Shown: positions 22,425-31,375 of the stretch, one piece after another
Position numbering within the stretch: position 1 is the stretch's first letter
Layout: each line of letters opens with the position of its first letter
Source: Paracoccus endophyticus
Lineage (GTDB): Bacteria; Pseudomonadota; Alphaproteobacteria; Rhodobacterales; Rhodobacteraceae
Direction of reading: 5' to 3'
Assembly: GCF_003286075.1 (NCBI RefSeq)
Contig: NZ_QLUV01000001.1
Span: forward strand, 248,001 to 312,000
Length of the DNA stretch: 64,000 nt
Notes under the pieces: model-generated
Database searches by the model: none
Told to the model about the DNA's origin: nothing
Seen by the model: the letters and a program-made list of their open reading frames with translations, nothing else
Program-made: the position numbers and the translations under genes

Positions 22425-23228
22425 TTACCAACCTGCCGAAAGCGCCAGCAAAACCACGCTGCCCACGATGATGCGCCACCACGCGAACAGGCCATAGCCA
22501 TAGGCGGACACATAGCTCAGCAACACCCGCACCACCACCAGCGCGGACAGGAAGGCGCAGACAAAGCCAATGGCCACGTTCCCCGCCGCCGCCGCGTCCA
22601 GAAGGTCCCGGTTGATCATCAGGTCATAGGCAAAGGCGCCGGCCATGGTCGGCATCGACAGGAAAAAGCTGAACTCGGCCGCCGATCGCTTGTCCGCGCC
22701 CAGCGCCAGCGCCCCCACGATCGTCGCGCCCGACCGCGACACGCCGGGCACCATGGCCAGGCACTGGATCGCCCCGATGCCCAGCGCCATGGACAGCGGG
22801 AAATCCTCGGCCGCGCGATAGCGGGGATTGACGGCCAGCCGGTCGGCGAACAGCAGAACGATCCCGCCCAGGATCAGCATGACGGCGATCAGCACCGGCG
22901 TCTCGAACAGCACGCGCTTGATGACGTCATGGGCCAGCACGCCAACGACCATCGCGGGCAGGAACGCGATCAGCACCGCCGCGATGAAGCGGCGCGCGCG
23001 CGGGTCGCGGGGCGCCGCCGCAAAGATCGACCACAGTCGGCCCGCATAGACGAACAGGATCGCCAGGATCGCGCCGAACTGGATCAGCACCTCGAACGCG
23101 CGGCCGGGGCTGTCAAAGCCCAGGAAATGCCCCGCCAGCAGCACGTGCCCCGTCGAGCTGACCGGAATGAACTCGGTCAGCCCCTCGATCACGCCGAGGG
23201 CTGCAGCAACCAGCGTGTCCGAGGACAT
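22425..23228 (-). CDS. uppP: Undecaprenyl-diphosphate phosphatase
   Basis: An integral membrane enzyme that regenerates undecaprenyl phosphate for peptidoglycan and polysaccharide synthesis. The 267-residue protein has the two BacA signatures, [14 protein letters not shown] (residues 15-28) and [10 protein letters not shown] (161-170), and about eight hydrophobic segments. The ATG at 23228 overlaps the stop of the upstream gene by one base. A much longer frame reading on to 24524 is an artefact of GC-rich DNA. Confidence 0.95.
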   Translation of the reverse strand: MSSDTLVAAALGVIEGLTEFIPVSSTGHVLLAGHFLGFDSPGRAFEVLIQFGAILAILFVYAGRLWSIFAAAPRDPRARRFIAAVLIAFLPAMVVGVLAHDVIKRVLFETPVLIAVMLILGGIVLLFADRLAVNPRYRAAEDFPLSMALGIGAIQCLAMVPGVSRSGATIVGALALGADKRSAAEFSFFLSMPTMAGAFAYDLMINRDLLDAAAAGNVAIGFVCAFLSALVVVRVLLSYVSAYGYGLFAWWRIIVGSVVLLALSAGW

Positions 23229-24214
23229 CAGTGTTCGCGCAGGTTCTTGGCCGATGCCTTGATGGCGTCGTACTGCCCCGACGGCCGGAACCGCCAGAGA
23301 TACCCGGGCACCACCGCCGAGGCGGCGACCGGCTCGATCCCCAGGTCGGCAAAGCCCTTGACCCCGGTCCCGACCCTGTTGGGCACCCGCAGCAGCCGCG
23401 CCTGGTCGCGGGTGATGATGCGGTTGGTGACCAGCCCGCCCGTGACCCATTGCACCGCGTCGAAGACGCCGCCCATGATCCCGGCCATCCAGTTCGGCAG
23501 GCCCAGGATCGCGCGCCGGCGTCCCGTGGTGTCCACGACCAGCCGGGCGATCTCGCGCATCGTCATGACATCGGGGCCGCCCAGCTCGTAGATGCCGGGC
23601 TCGGCCACGCCGCTGGCCGCCTTGAGCGCGGCGCAGGCCACGTCCTCGACATAGACGGGCTGCATCTCGGCACTGGCGCCGGGCAGCGGCAGGATCGGCC
23701 CCAGCCGGGTCATGCTGCCGATCCGGTTGAAGAACTTGTCGTCCGGCCCGAAGATCACCGAGGGGCGCAGGATCACCGCGTCCGGCCGATGGGCCAGCAC
23801 CGCCGCCTCGCCCCGTCCCTTGGACGCGGCATAGCGGCTTTTGCTGTCGGGATCGGCGCCGATGGCCGAGACATGGACGAAATGCGGCACGCCGCGCTGC
23901 GCCGAGATGCGGGCGATGCGCCCCGCGGCCTCGTCCTGGACGGCCTCGAAGGTGTTGCGCCCCTGGCGCACCATGATGCCCACACAGTTGATGACCGCGT
24001 CCGCGTCCATCATGGCCGCCGTCACCGACAGATCGTCGCGGACGTTGCAGGGAACAGGCTCGACCTGGCCCACGTTGCCATAGGTGCGGACCACGCCGGC
24101 CAGGTTGGGGCGGCGGCACGCCACGCGCACCCGCCAGCCGTCGCGGGCCATCAGCCGCGCAATCTGACGGCCGAGAAAGCCCGAACCGCCATAGATGGTG
24201 ACCAGTCTCGACAT
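23228..24214 (-). CDS. NDUFA9-like complex I-associated NAD(P)-binding protein
   Basis: A 328-residue extended SDR/NmrA-like protein with [18 protein letters not shown] at the N-terminus, [31 protein letters not shown] and [18 protein letters not shown]. This matches the family annotated as a complex I NDUFA9 homologue in alphaproteobacteria; Paracoccus complex I is known to carry such an accessory subunit. The nuo operon is not in the window. It is translationally coupled to uppP. Confidence 0.88.
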   Translation of the reverse strand: MSRLVTIYGGSGFLGRQIARLMARDGWRVRVACRRPNLAGVVRTYGNVGQVEPVPCNVRDDLSVTAAMMDADAVINCVGIMVRQGRNTFEAVQDEAAGRIARISAQRGVPHFVHVSAIGADPDSKSRYAASKGRGEAAVLAHRPDAVILRPSVIFGPDDKFFNRIGSMTRLGPILPLPGASAEMQPVYVEDVACAALKAASGVAEPGIYELGGPDVMTMREIARLVVDTTGRRRAILGLPNWMAGIMGGVFDAVQWVTGGLVTNRIITRDQARLLRVPNRVGTGVKGFADLGIEPVAASAVVPGYLWRFRPSGQYDAIKASAKNLREH

Positions 24215-24392
24215 GCCCTGCCCCCGGTCTGGCGCCGCGCCGACGCCCGGAATGGAAATACACCGCGGTGATAGCGGACGCCCCGCCCGGCAGCAAGCCG
24301 CCGCGCCGCGCCAGGGCCTGCCCGGCGGCGGCCCGCCGCCCGCGGGCTGCGCGACCGGTGCGCGACGGCGGCGATTTTCTTGTGCGGGGCTG

Positions 24393-24421
24393 TTGACACC
24401 CCCCGCCGACCTCTCTAAATC
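24393..24421 (+). promoter_or_regulatory. Likely sigma-70 promoter of tRNA-Leu
   Basis: A perfect TTGACA (24393-24398) is followed after about 16-17 bases by CTAAAT/TAAATC (24415-24421), which is 18 bases before the mature tRNA 5' end. The -10 match is weak. Confidence 0.55.
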
Positions 24422-24438
24422 CCCGCCTCACGCAACCG

Positions 24439-24523
24439 GCCCAGGTGGCGGAATTGGTAGACGCGCACGGTTCAGGTCCGTGTGCCGCAAGGTGTGGAGG
24501 TTCGAGTCCTCTCCTGGGCACCA
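24439..24523 (+). tRNA. tRNA-Leu (anticodon CAG)
   Basis: An 85-base class II tRNA with acceptor arms GCCCAGG and CCTGGGC followed by encoded ACCA. The anticodon loop TTCAGGT in the stem ACGG/CCGT places CAG at positions 34-36, reading CUG. There is a long variable arm, and the T-arm is GGAGG TTCGAGT CCTCT. It is followed by an intrinsic terminator. Confidence 0.97.
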
Positions 24524-24540
24524 CGACTGCGATACAAAGT

Positions 24541-24579
24541 GCCGGATTTCATCCCGTTGGATGGTCCGGCTCTTTTTTT
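24541..24579 (+). terminator. Intrinsic terminator of tRNA-Leu
   Basis: GCCGGA (24541-24546) pairs with TCCGGC (24565-24570), with an inner CATCC/GGATG helix, followed by a T7 run (24573-24579). Confidence 0.85.
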
Positions 24580-25101
24580 GTCTTCCACGTGATTTCCCCG
24601 GCCGCGGGACCCTGGCGGGATTGACGCCTTTCTCGTTTGCAGGAAGCGGCTCGATTTGCCGGGAAAGGCCTTGGGGCTGCCTGGACGTGGCCTGCCCCAC
24701 CAAGAGGGTCCATTTTCGATGTCCGTGTGCGACGGGTCTGGACTTCATCCCGCCTTTGGTCCGCGGGGTCATGGGGCCTTCCGGTCTGGTTTCGCTTCGG
24801 CCGCAGAGGCGCTCGACGTCGAGCCTCCACGCGCTGAGTGCGGTCGCACCTCGGTCTGGCCGATCTTCGATCACCGATCCGGCTTCTGCCTGAGTGCACG
24901 CAGGTCCACCTTCACTACAACCCGGGACGTCACCCGTCGCCGGACCACCATCCGCCGGGCCCGTTCCTGCGTCCTGACACGTCGTGCAGACGCTACTTTT
25001 GCATCAGTGGCACTCTTACCCTTCAACTGGGGCGAGAGTTCCGTTAACAGTTCTGCCGGGCTGGACGTGCTGCATCCTTTCCGAGGTATAGATTCGATCC
25101 C
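24580..25101. other. Gene-free leader region upstream of the glycan operon
   Basis: About 520 bases between the tRNA terminator and the first gene of the 25102-32643 operon. Short frames here have no recognisable product or good ribosome site. It contains a perfect 14-base palindrome, GCTCGACGTCGAGC, at 24811-24824. It is AT-richer and less codon-like than its neighbours, so it probably holds the operon promoter and perhaps an integration scar; no repeat of the tRNA 3' end was seen downstream. Confidence 0.5.
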
Positions 25102-26526
25102 ATGATTACGTTCGTCGTCGATGAGCGCGTGCGCGGACTCGCACACGACCTTCTGCCCCGCGACGTTGATGTCGAGTTCATCGATCTGGCGGATGATGCG
25201 GTCAGATTTGATCACCTCATGCACCGGCCCCTTCTGGCTGCGGTTGCGCTTGCCGGCCATGGCAAGGCCTTGCGTGCCGCGCTGGCGGCGTGCGTGCCTG
25301 CACGGCTCGCCGTGGTCGAGCTGGACCCCGAGCAACCCAAGGCCGGTGGAACCGAGTTGGTGCGGTTGCTGATGGCTGAGGTTGCGGCCTCCTGTCGTCA
25401 GATCGGCGAAGCGCGTGCGGTCGCGGCGCAGATGCGCCTGGAAAGCATGGACCTCGCAACGCGCCTGCGCGAGATCGAGGCCCTGCTTCATGGCCTCGGC
25501 AGCCCCCAGTTCTCAAAGGCGCTGAGCTGGCAGCCCGGTGGCTCCCTGCTGACACTGACCCCCGGACAATCGGTCGGGCAGGTCCTGCCGATGAGTGCGG
25601 TCAGCCTGACCGCGATCGACCTGTGGTTCCCGCAGGTGGTGATGCCGGTGGTCGACGATCTGGCCGTGACCATAGAGGATGCCGCGGGACAGGTTTATCC
25701 GCTGCAGCCGGTCAACCCGGACATGGGGCTTGAAACCGGCTGGTTGCGTTTCGGGCTGGCCGAGCCGATCCCGGGCGTGGGGCGAGATTGTCGGGTGACG
25801 CTGACCTGGTCGGGTGAGGGCAGCATCTCTCTGGGTCTGAGCCAGGCGGTTCCCGATCCGCGTTTTCGTGCCACGCCCAGCGCGGGACGCGGCCCTGACG
25901 AGACCCTGGCCCTTTGCGCCTGGCAATCCCTGGGGGGTATCCGGCTGCCTGCCTGTGCCCCGGCCTTTTCCAGCGGCCGCGCCGTCTCGATCCTGAAGGC
26001 AGAGTTCATCAGGGCCTCGGCCCTGCCGCGCCCCCAGCTTCTCGCCATGCCTGTGCTGGCGACCGACCATGTCTCGACCGCCTTCTGGGAAAAGGAGGAT
26101 GCCATCCTGGTCCATCCGTCCCGCAGCGGTCCAGCCTGTGCGATCATCCGCGGGGTCGATCTGGCCGGCCTGTCGCATCTCTCGGCCCTGGTGAATGTGG
26201 GGCATGCCCGGGCGCCCAGCCTGAACTTCGCTCTCGGCGTCGCGCCGCAGGGGGCCGTCGATGAGGACGGCCACTGGCAGCGTCGTCTCGGCCCCTGGCT
26301 GACCGGGATGCCCGCGCAGAGCTGGGGTCAGGCGCATTGCCTTCCGGTCGAGCCGATTACCGGCAAGGCCGATATCCTTCTGGCGACATCGCTGGCGACG
26401 GATGTCCCGAACGATCTCAGCTGGGGCCTGTTCCGGGGCTTTCGCTTTTCACACGGCAACGGGGCGGCAAGTTGCGCGGCTGCCCGAGATGAGGCTGCCG
26501 CGGAGGACAGGGCGGTGCAGGCGTGA
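25102..26526 (+). CDS. Hypothetical protein in glycan operon (possibly DUF6212 family)
   Basis: A 474-residue soluble protein. Residues 1-70 look like a small alpha/beta domain (MITFVVDERVRGLAHDLL), residues 90-130 form a helical stretch (VAAQMRLESMDLATRLREIEALL), and the rest is beta-rich, with no signal peptide. It resembles proteins I recall as DUF6212, found beside glycosyltransferases in Rhodobacteraceae, but I cannot confirm this. The stop overlaps the GTG start of the next gene, a GT2/GT4 fusion, so the two are translated together. Its role is probably in assembly or recognition of a glycan; this is inference from position only. Confidence 0.7.
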   Translation: MITFVVDERVRGLAHDLLPRDVDVEFIDLADDAVRFDHLMHRPLLAAVALAGHGKALRAALAACVPARLAVVELDPEQPKAGGTELVRLLMAEVAASCRQIGEARAVAAQMRLESMDLATRLREIEALLHGLGSPQFSKALSWQPGGSLLTLTPGQSVGQVLPMSAVSLTAIDLWFPQVVMPVVDDLAVTIEDAAGQVYPLQPVNPDMGLETGWLRFGLAEPIPGVGRDCRVTLTWSGEGSISLGLSQAVPDPRFRATPSAGRGPDETLALCAWQSLGGIRLPACAPAFSSGRAVSILKAEFIRASALPRPQLLAMPVLATDHVSTAFWEKEDAILVHPSRSGPACAIIRGVDLAGLSHLSALVNVGHARAPSLNFALGVAPQGAVDEDGHWQRRLGPWLTGMPAQSWGQAHCLPVEPITGKADILLATSLATDVPNDLSWGLFRGFRFSHGNGAASCAAARDEAAAEDRAVQA

Positions 26527-29201
26527 GCAAGGGCAACCGCGTCTTCACTTCGGTCAGTGCGGCAAAAGCCCGCAGCACGCGCCTCCGGCCGATCAGCGTC
26601 GTCATTCCGATCAAGGGTCATCCCGTTCTGCTGGACGATGCCATCGCCTCGGTCCGGCGCGAGATGCAGGCCGGTACGATTCAGCGCCTGATCGCCGTCA
26701 ATGATGGGTGCAGCTATGCTGAAACGATTGAAAGCCTGACCGCCTGGCAGGCCCTTATGGGGGACGGCCTGCGGGTTCTGCATTGCAAGAACGCCGGGCT
26801 GAGTGCCGCCCGCAACCGCGGCATCGAGGCCGCATTGAAGGCCGATCCCACGCTTGAGGCGGTCTTTCTGCTGGATGCGGACAATATCCTGGCGCCGGGT
26901 GCCGGCGCAGCCATGCGCCGGCTGATCGACACCCAGCCGCAGGCCGACTGGTTCTATCCCGATTTCGACTTCTTCGGACAGAACGGGCATTACATCACGG
27001 ATCGCCAGCATGAGTTGCTGTTCCACGCCCACATCAATGTCTGCGAGGCCGGGAGCCTGATCCGCCGGCGGGTCCTGGATGCCGGAATCCGCTTCGACGA
27101 GACCATGAGGCGCGGCTACGAGGATTGGGATTTCTGGCTATCGGCCGCGCAGGCGGGCTTTCGCGGCCAATCCGCGGCCCAGCCCCTGCTGCTGTATCGC
27201 AAGCGCCCCGCCAGCATGCTGAGCAATTCGCATGACCTGGATCGCGAGCTGCGCAGCTATCTGGAACTAAAGCACGGCTGGCTGTTCAACACGCCAAAGC
27301 TGCTCGAGCTGGAGGCATCACGGTTCCCGCGCTTTGCGGTGATCGAGGGAGACGGAAACACGGTCCGGCTTCAGACCGATCCGGGACAGAGCCGCGAGAT
27401 CACCTTGCAGGAACTCGAACGCCAGATCATGGCGCACTTTGCCGAGCCCTTCGCCAACCATGCCCCTGCCTATCTGGTCTTCCTGCGCGAGGGCGTTTCA
27501 GCCCGGCTGAAGGACCATCGCCTGCTGCACAGCTTCTTCTGGAATGCAGAGCGCCGCTGGGTCCGCGCCGAGGACCGGTCGGACTTCGATCTGTTCTATC
27601 TGGACGCCTCACCAGGCGGTCACACGATAAGCACGGATTGCGGCAATCCCGGCCGGCTTGCGGACGGCGTCGTGATCGACCTGAAGGCCGTCTTCGACCT
27701 GGCCACGGTCTCGGACGAGGAGGCGCTGCGCCGCATCGACAAGGCGCCCTCGGGCTTTCGCGTACGCAGCTGGGCCATGGCGCTGGAGGGCCTGGCGCGG
27801 CTTGACCGCAGGACGGCCAGCGGGCCCGAACTGCTGCGCAGCTTCGTTCTGCAACTGAGCCGCAGCCCGTTCCGCGCCGCGTTGAGCCAGCGCTGGGAAT
27901 GGCGCGACCAAGGGGGTGCCGTGGATCGCGCCATGGCCGTCCGGATCCCGCGCAAGATATCGGGCGGAGGCGTGGTCCTTCCGATGCTGAAAACGCCCGG
28001 ACAGCGCGACATCGCCTTTGTCCTGCCGATCTTCGATTTCGGCGGGGTCGAGAAGGTCGTGGCCTCGATGGCACGAGAACTGGCGCATGACGGTTATCGT
28101 TGTCACCTGGTCGTGGTCAGTGACCGGCCGATCCATCCCGATGGCTGGGCGCTGCAGGCCTTCACCACGGTGAACTGGATGCCCGATCCCAGCGCCATCG
28201 ACTGGACAGGGCCCGAGTTCATGGGCACCGCCGAACCGAGTTGGGGCAACTGGCATGAAAAGGCCGACCTCATCGGACTGCTCTCGTCGATGGATGTTGT
28301 GATCAACGCCCATTCGGGCGCGCTGCACAAGGTGGCCGATCACCTGCGCCGCCGCGGGATCACCATGATCGGTCACGAGCATCTGCTGGAGCGCAGCACC
28401 TATGGCCGGAATTACGGCCCGCCGAACCTGGCCCTGGCGTATGAACATGCCTATGACCTGATCCTGACCTGTTCCGAGACGCTGCGGATCTGGATGCATG
28501 GCCATGGCATTCCCCGCGAGAAGCTTATGGCGGTGGTCAATGCGCCCGGCTATCCGCTGCCCGCCAGCACCGCCCGCAGGGTGATGGACGAACGCGCGAC
28601 GCGCGACCCTGCCGCGCCATTGCGCGTCCTGTTCCTGGGACGACTGGACCCGCAAAAGGGCGTGCACCGGCTTTCTGCGATCTATCACGCGCTGGCGCTG
28701 CGGGCGCCACAGATCAGCCTGACCATCGCCGGTGGGTCGGTCGTGGATGCCGACGGAGCGGCGTTCTCGTTTCCCCGGGAAACCCGGAGGCTGGGCCCGG
28801 TCCGGGGCGCGGACGCGCTGACCCGCCTGCTGGCGGAATCGGACGTGATGGTCCTGCCCTCGCATTACGAGGGGCTGCCGCTTTCCGTTCTCGAGGCGCA
28901 GCGATGCGGTGTCGTGGTGCTGGCGACGGATGTCGGTGCCATGCACGAGGCGATACAGCACGCTGAAACGGGGTTCATCCTGCCGGAAGCTGCATGCGAG
29001 GACAGTTTCGTCCAGATGATCACGGCCCTGGACAAGGACCGCGCGCGTCTGGCGCAGGTTTCGCAGAATGCGGCCCGCAGGGCCCGCGACTGGTCGCTGG
29101 CTGTCACGCCCTTGTTGGCGTGGCTGGATAGACTCGACGGTGCCGTGGTCGCTGAAAAGATCAAGACCAAGCCATTACATGTGCGTAGGAGCATGACGTG
29201 A
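26523..29201 (+). CDS. Two-domain glycosyltransferase, GT2 (GT-A) plus GT4 (GT-B)
   Basis: An 892-residue protein. Residues about 25-260 form a GT2 domain: ISVVIPIKGHPVLLDDAI, CKNAGLSAARNRGIEAAL, a DAD metal motif in FLLDADNIL, and RRGYEDWDFWLSA. A middle part of roughly 220 residues is unassigned. Residues about 490-890 form a GT4 domain: FVLPIFDFGGVEKVVASMA, RVLFLGRLDPQKGVHRL, and LPSHYEGLPLSVLEAQRCG with the nucleotide-sugar-binding glutamates. It could add two successive sugars. It starts at GTG overlapping the upstream stop (GTGA) and ends in another GTGA overlap. Confidence 0.88.
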   Translation: MSKGNRVFTSVSAAKARSTRLRPISVVIPIKGHPVLLDDAIASVRREMQAGTIQRLIAVNDGCSYAETIESLTAWQALMGDGLRVLHCKNAGLSAARNRGIEAALKADPTLEAVFLLDADNILAPGAGAAMRRLIDTQPQADWFYPDFDFFGQNGHYITDRQHELLFHAHINVCEAGSLIRRRVLDAGIRFDETMRRGYEDWDFWLSAAQAGFRGQSAAQPLLLYRKRPASMLSNSHDLDRELRSYLELKHGWLFNTPKLLELEASRFPRFAVIEGDGNTVRLQTDPGQSREITLQELERQIMAHFAEPFANHAPAYLVFLREGVSARLKDHRLLHSFFWNAERRWVRAEDRSDFDLFYLDASPGGHTISTDCGNPGRLADGVVIDLKAVFDLATVSDEEALRRIDKAPSGFRVRSWAMALEGLARLDRRTASGPELLRSFVLQLSRSPFRAALSQRWEWRDQGGAVDRAMAVRIPRKISGGGVVLPMLKTPGQRDIAFVLPIFDFGGVEKVVASMARELAHDGYRCHLVVVSDRPIHPDGWALQAFTTVNWMPDPSAIDWTGPEFMGTAEPSWGNWHEKADLIGLLSSMDVVINAHSGALHKVADHLRRRGITMIGHEHLLERSTYGRNYGPPNLALAYEHAYDLILTCSETLRIWMHGHGIPREKLMAVVNAPGYPLPASTARRVMDERATRDPAAPLRVLFLGRLDPQKGVHRLSAIYHALALRAPQISLTIAGGSVVDADGAAFSFPRETRRLGPVRGADALTRLLAESDVMVLPSHYEGLPLSVLEAQRCGVVVLATDVGAMHEAIQHAETGFILPEAACEDSFVQMITALDKDRARLAQVSQNAARRARDWSLAVTPLLAWLDRLDGAVVAEKIKTKPLHVRRSMT

Positions 29202-29752
29202 CGACTTTGTATGATGCCGCAATGCGTAATTTCCAGGCGGCAGCCGATATTCTGGTATCCCTCCAGTCCAGCCGTCTTGATTTGATCGGAGAGGCCCGAA
29301 CCGGGCTGATCAGCCGTCCCCGCCTGTCCATCAGAGCGGGTTACAACGACGTGACGCCTTTCTTCGGCGTCTGTCTGCCGACAAGCGGCCAGGCAGAGAT
29401 CATCGCCGGTGAAAGCGGAAAGGGAATCGAACTGCGCTGCAGCAGCGCAGATTGGATGACGTTCGAGGGCACATTGCCGCGCAGTCTGAGCACTGAATCC
29501 TGCTACGTCGAGATTCAGGCCTCTTCTGGTCGACCGATGGTGGCCGACGTCTTTGTCCGCGACTTTATCGAAGATGGGGCCACCAGAGATTCGGGGCATC
29601 GGGAATGCCATATCGCCATGGACGCGGTGACGATCTGCAAGCTGGAGCTCGCGGAAAAAGCCGATGACGTTACCGGGCGTCGCGTGATCCTTCACCTGCG
29701 CCACCCGACGTCTCGCCTGGTCCTCGATCGCCTTGCAATTACCATGATTTGA
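29198..29752 (+). CDS. Hypothetical protein in glycan operon
   Basis: A 184-residue protein without signal peptide or membrane span. After a short helical N-terminus it is mostly predicted beta (LSIRAGYNDVTPFFGVCL, YVEIQASSGRPMVADVFV, RRVILHLRHPTSRLVLDRLAI), like a jelly-roll or carbohydrate-binding sandwich. I do not recognise the family. The GTG start overlaps the previous stop by four bases. Base composition is less GC-rich than the genes on either side. Confidence 0.6.
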   Translation: MTTLYDAAMRNFQAAADILVSLQSSRLDLIGEARTGLISRPRLSIRAGYNDVTPFFGVCLPTSGQAEIIAGESGKGIELRCSSADWMTFEGTLPRSLSTESCYVEIQASSGRPMVADVFVRDFIEDGATRDSGHRECHIAMDAVTICKLELAEKADDVTGRRVILHLRHPTSRLVLDRLAITMI

Positions 29753-29812
29753 TGAGGCCGTGTTGTCATCGACAGCGGTTTTTCTGCAATCCGAGCCCTT
29801 TGGACCATATGG

Positions 29813-31375
29813 ATGAATATTGATTTCTACTTTATGGACAAGGCTGGAATTGTTGCGGTTGCGGGCTGGACAACAGAGCTCAGGCCCACACTGCGCCTGC
29901 ATGTTGATGGCGACGTCCTGATCCCCCTCGCGGTCACGCGCCATGTGCGACGCGACCTGCGCAGCAGCGAACCCATGGGGTTGATCGCGCTTTTCGATCT
30001 TTCCGGTCTGGACGGCCATACAGATCCCGAACAAGCGACGATCCATCTGGCCGATGGCGCCGAGTTCAGCGAACTGCACAATCATCGCCTGCGCGAAGAT
30101 GGGGGGCGCCTGGTCGAGATCGGCGTCGACGAGGTGTTCTTTGCGCTGCTGCGTCTGATGGCCCAGCGCCGTCTGGTCCTCTCGGACGCGCGCATCGGAC
30201 GTGAGATTCAGGCCCGCCTGCGCCTCGCTCCCTCGGCTGCGCGCGAGACCGAAAGCCACGGTCTGGCCGTCGACAGCTGCCAGATGGCAGCGACCGGCCA
30301 AGGCGCCGTGATCGGCTGGTTCATGCCCGCGCAAGCCTCGGCCGAGCCGCTCTGCGCGCTGGCCGTTGCAGACGAGTCGATCGTGCCCGTCGAGATGCTT
30401 GCCGACAGCATGGCGCGGGCCGACCTGTCGGGCTATGCGCCCCGCTATCGGTTCACCGGCCACGATGGCTACTGCGGCGGATGGCGCTTTTCCGACCCGC
30501 CCAAGGGCGCTGCGCGCCTGTTGCTGATGATCCCGGGCGACGATTTCCGGCCCGGCGTCTGGGTTCCGGTCGAGACCGTCCCGGCCGCCGATCTGGCCCG
30601 GCAGGTCACGCGGGCGACGCTGGGGATCGAAGACGTCGCGGACCGCAGCCGGCTGCGTCGCGCCATGCTGCCCCCCATCCTGCCCGTCCCGCGCCTGGCC
30701 GCGCCAGGCGAGACAGCGCACCAGCGCGGCGACACGCTGCTGATCCTTGACCATGATCTGGCGGACAGCGATCTGCGCGATGTCCTGCGCCACGTCGAGC
30801 CGCATCTGCCGGGTCGTTTGTCTCTGCAGCTTCTGCGCGCCCGCCTGTCGCCGGTTCTGCAGAGCGCCGTCGATGGTGCCGCGCGCGAGGCCACGGTCGG
30901 ACTGCACCTGCATGGCGTCTCGCTGAGCATGACGCAGCCCGAGGTCATGCCGGACCGGGTCATCTTCGCGCGCAGTTCCACGCTGTTCCAGTTCGACCCC
31001 GGACCGATCTTTGCGCCCCGATCCGCGCGGCCCCGTGTCACGTTGCTCGATCCAATCGGCACGGTCCTGGCGACCCCGGACGCCCAGGCCGAGCGTTTCG
31101 TCCGCGACCTGCTGCCTTTCGTTCTGTCCATGCCGGCCGCGCCCTTCTTCGCGCTGCTGGACCAGGTCCCGGACTGCTTCCTGACCGAAGAGGCCCGCCT
31201 GCGCCTGCTGGCCGAGGCCCTGATCCTGCAAGGAGCGGCCGAGTTGGACCGGGCCGATATCCATTGCTTCTTCGAGGGCAGGACCGGTCCCCATTGTGAA
31301 AGCTTTCCCGACGGCCGCGACTGGCATGCCTTCGACGCCCAAAGCCGCCAACTCATCGAGGAGGCCAGCGCATGA
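29813..31375 (+). CDS. Hypothetical beta-rich protein in glycan operon
   Basis: A 520-residue protein. The N-terminal part has GIVAVAGWTTELRPTLRLHV, then a RRDL and GLIALFDLSG pattern; a second similar unit begins near residue 163 (GQGAVIGWFMPAQ). These resemble the repeated 'GW' modules at the C-terminus of the Hint protein at 37082-38335. The C-terminal half (DTLLILDHDLADSDLRDVL, VIFARSSTLFQFDPGPIF) has no recognised motif. It is separated from the previous gene by 60 bases and overlaps the next start by four (ATGA). Its function is unknown, presumably linked to the adjacent glycosyltransferases. Confidence 0.65.
   Translation: MNIDFYFMDKAGIVAVAGWTTELRPTLRLHVDGDVLIPLAVTRHVRRDLRSSEPMGLIALFDLSGLDGHTDPEQATIHLADGAEFSELHNHRLREDGGRLVEIGVDEVFFALLRLMAQRRLVLSDARIGREIQARLRLAPSAARETESHGLAVDSCQMAATGQGAVIGWFMPAQASAEPLCALAVADESIVPVEMLADSMARADLSGYAPRYRFTGHDGYCGGWRFSDPPKGAARLLLMIPGDDFRPGVWVPVETVPAADLARQVTRATLGIEDVADRSRLRRAMLPPILPVPRLAAPGETAHQRGDTLLILDHDLADSDLRDVLRHVEPHLPGRLSLQLLRARLSPVLQSAVDGAAREATVGLHLHGVSLSMTQPEVMPDRVIFARSSTLFQFDPGPIFAPRSARPRVTLLDPIGTVLATPDAQAERFVRDLLPFVLSMPAAPFFALLDQVPDCFLTEEARLRLLAEALILQGAAELDRADIHCFFEGRTGPHCESFPDGRDWHAFDAQSRQLIEEASA

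Noticed and set aside
22425..24524. Single 699-residue frame joining uppP to sequence upstream
   Set aside because: Only the part from 23228 downward is UppP; the rest is an out-of-phase reading of the NDUFA9-like gene.
24428..24874. 148-residue minus-strand frame across tRNA-Leu
   Set aside because: Its C-terminal part ([13 protein letters not shown]) is the antisense translation of the tRNA, a well-known false protein.
28865..31351. 828-residue minus-strand frame inside the glycan operon
   Set aside because: It runs opposite three coupled genes with good overlaps; composition is typical of a mirror frame.
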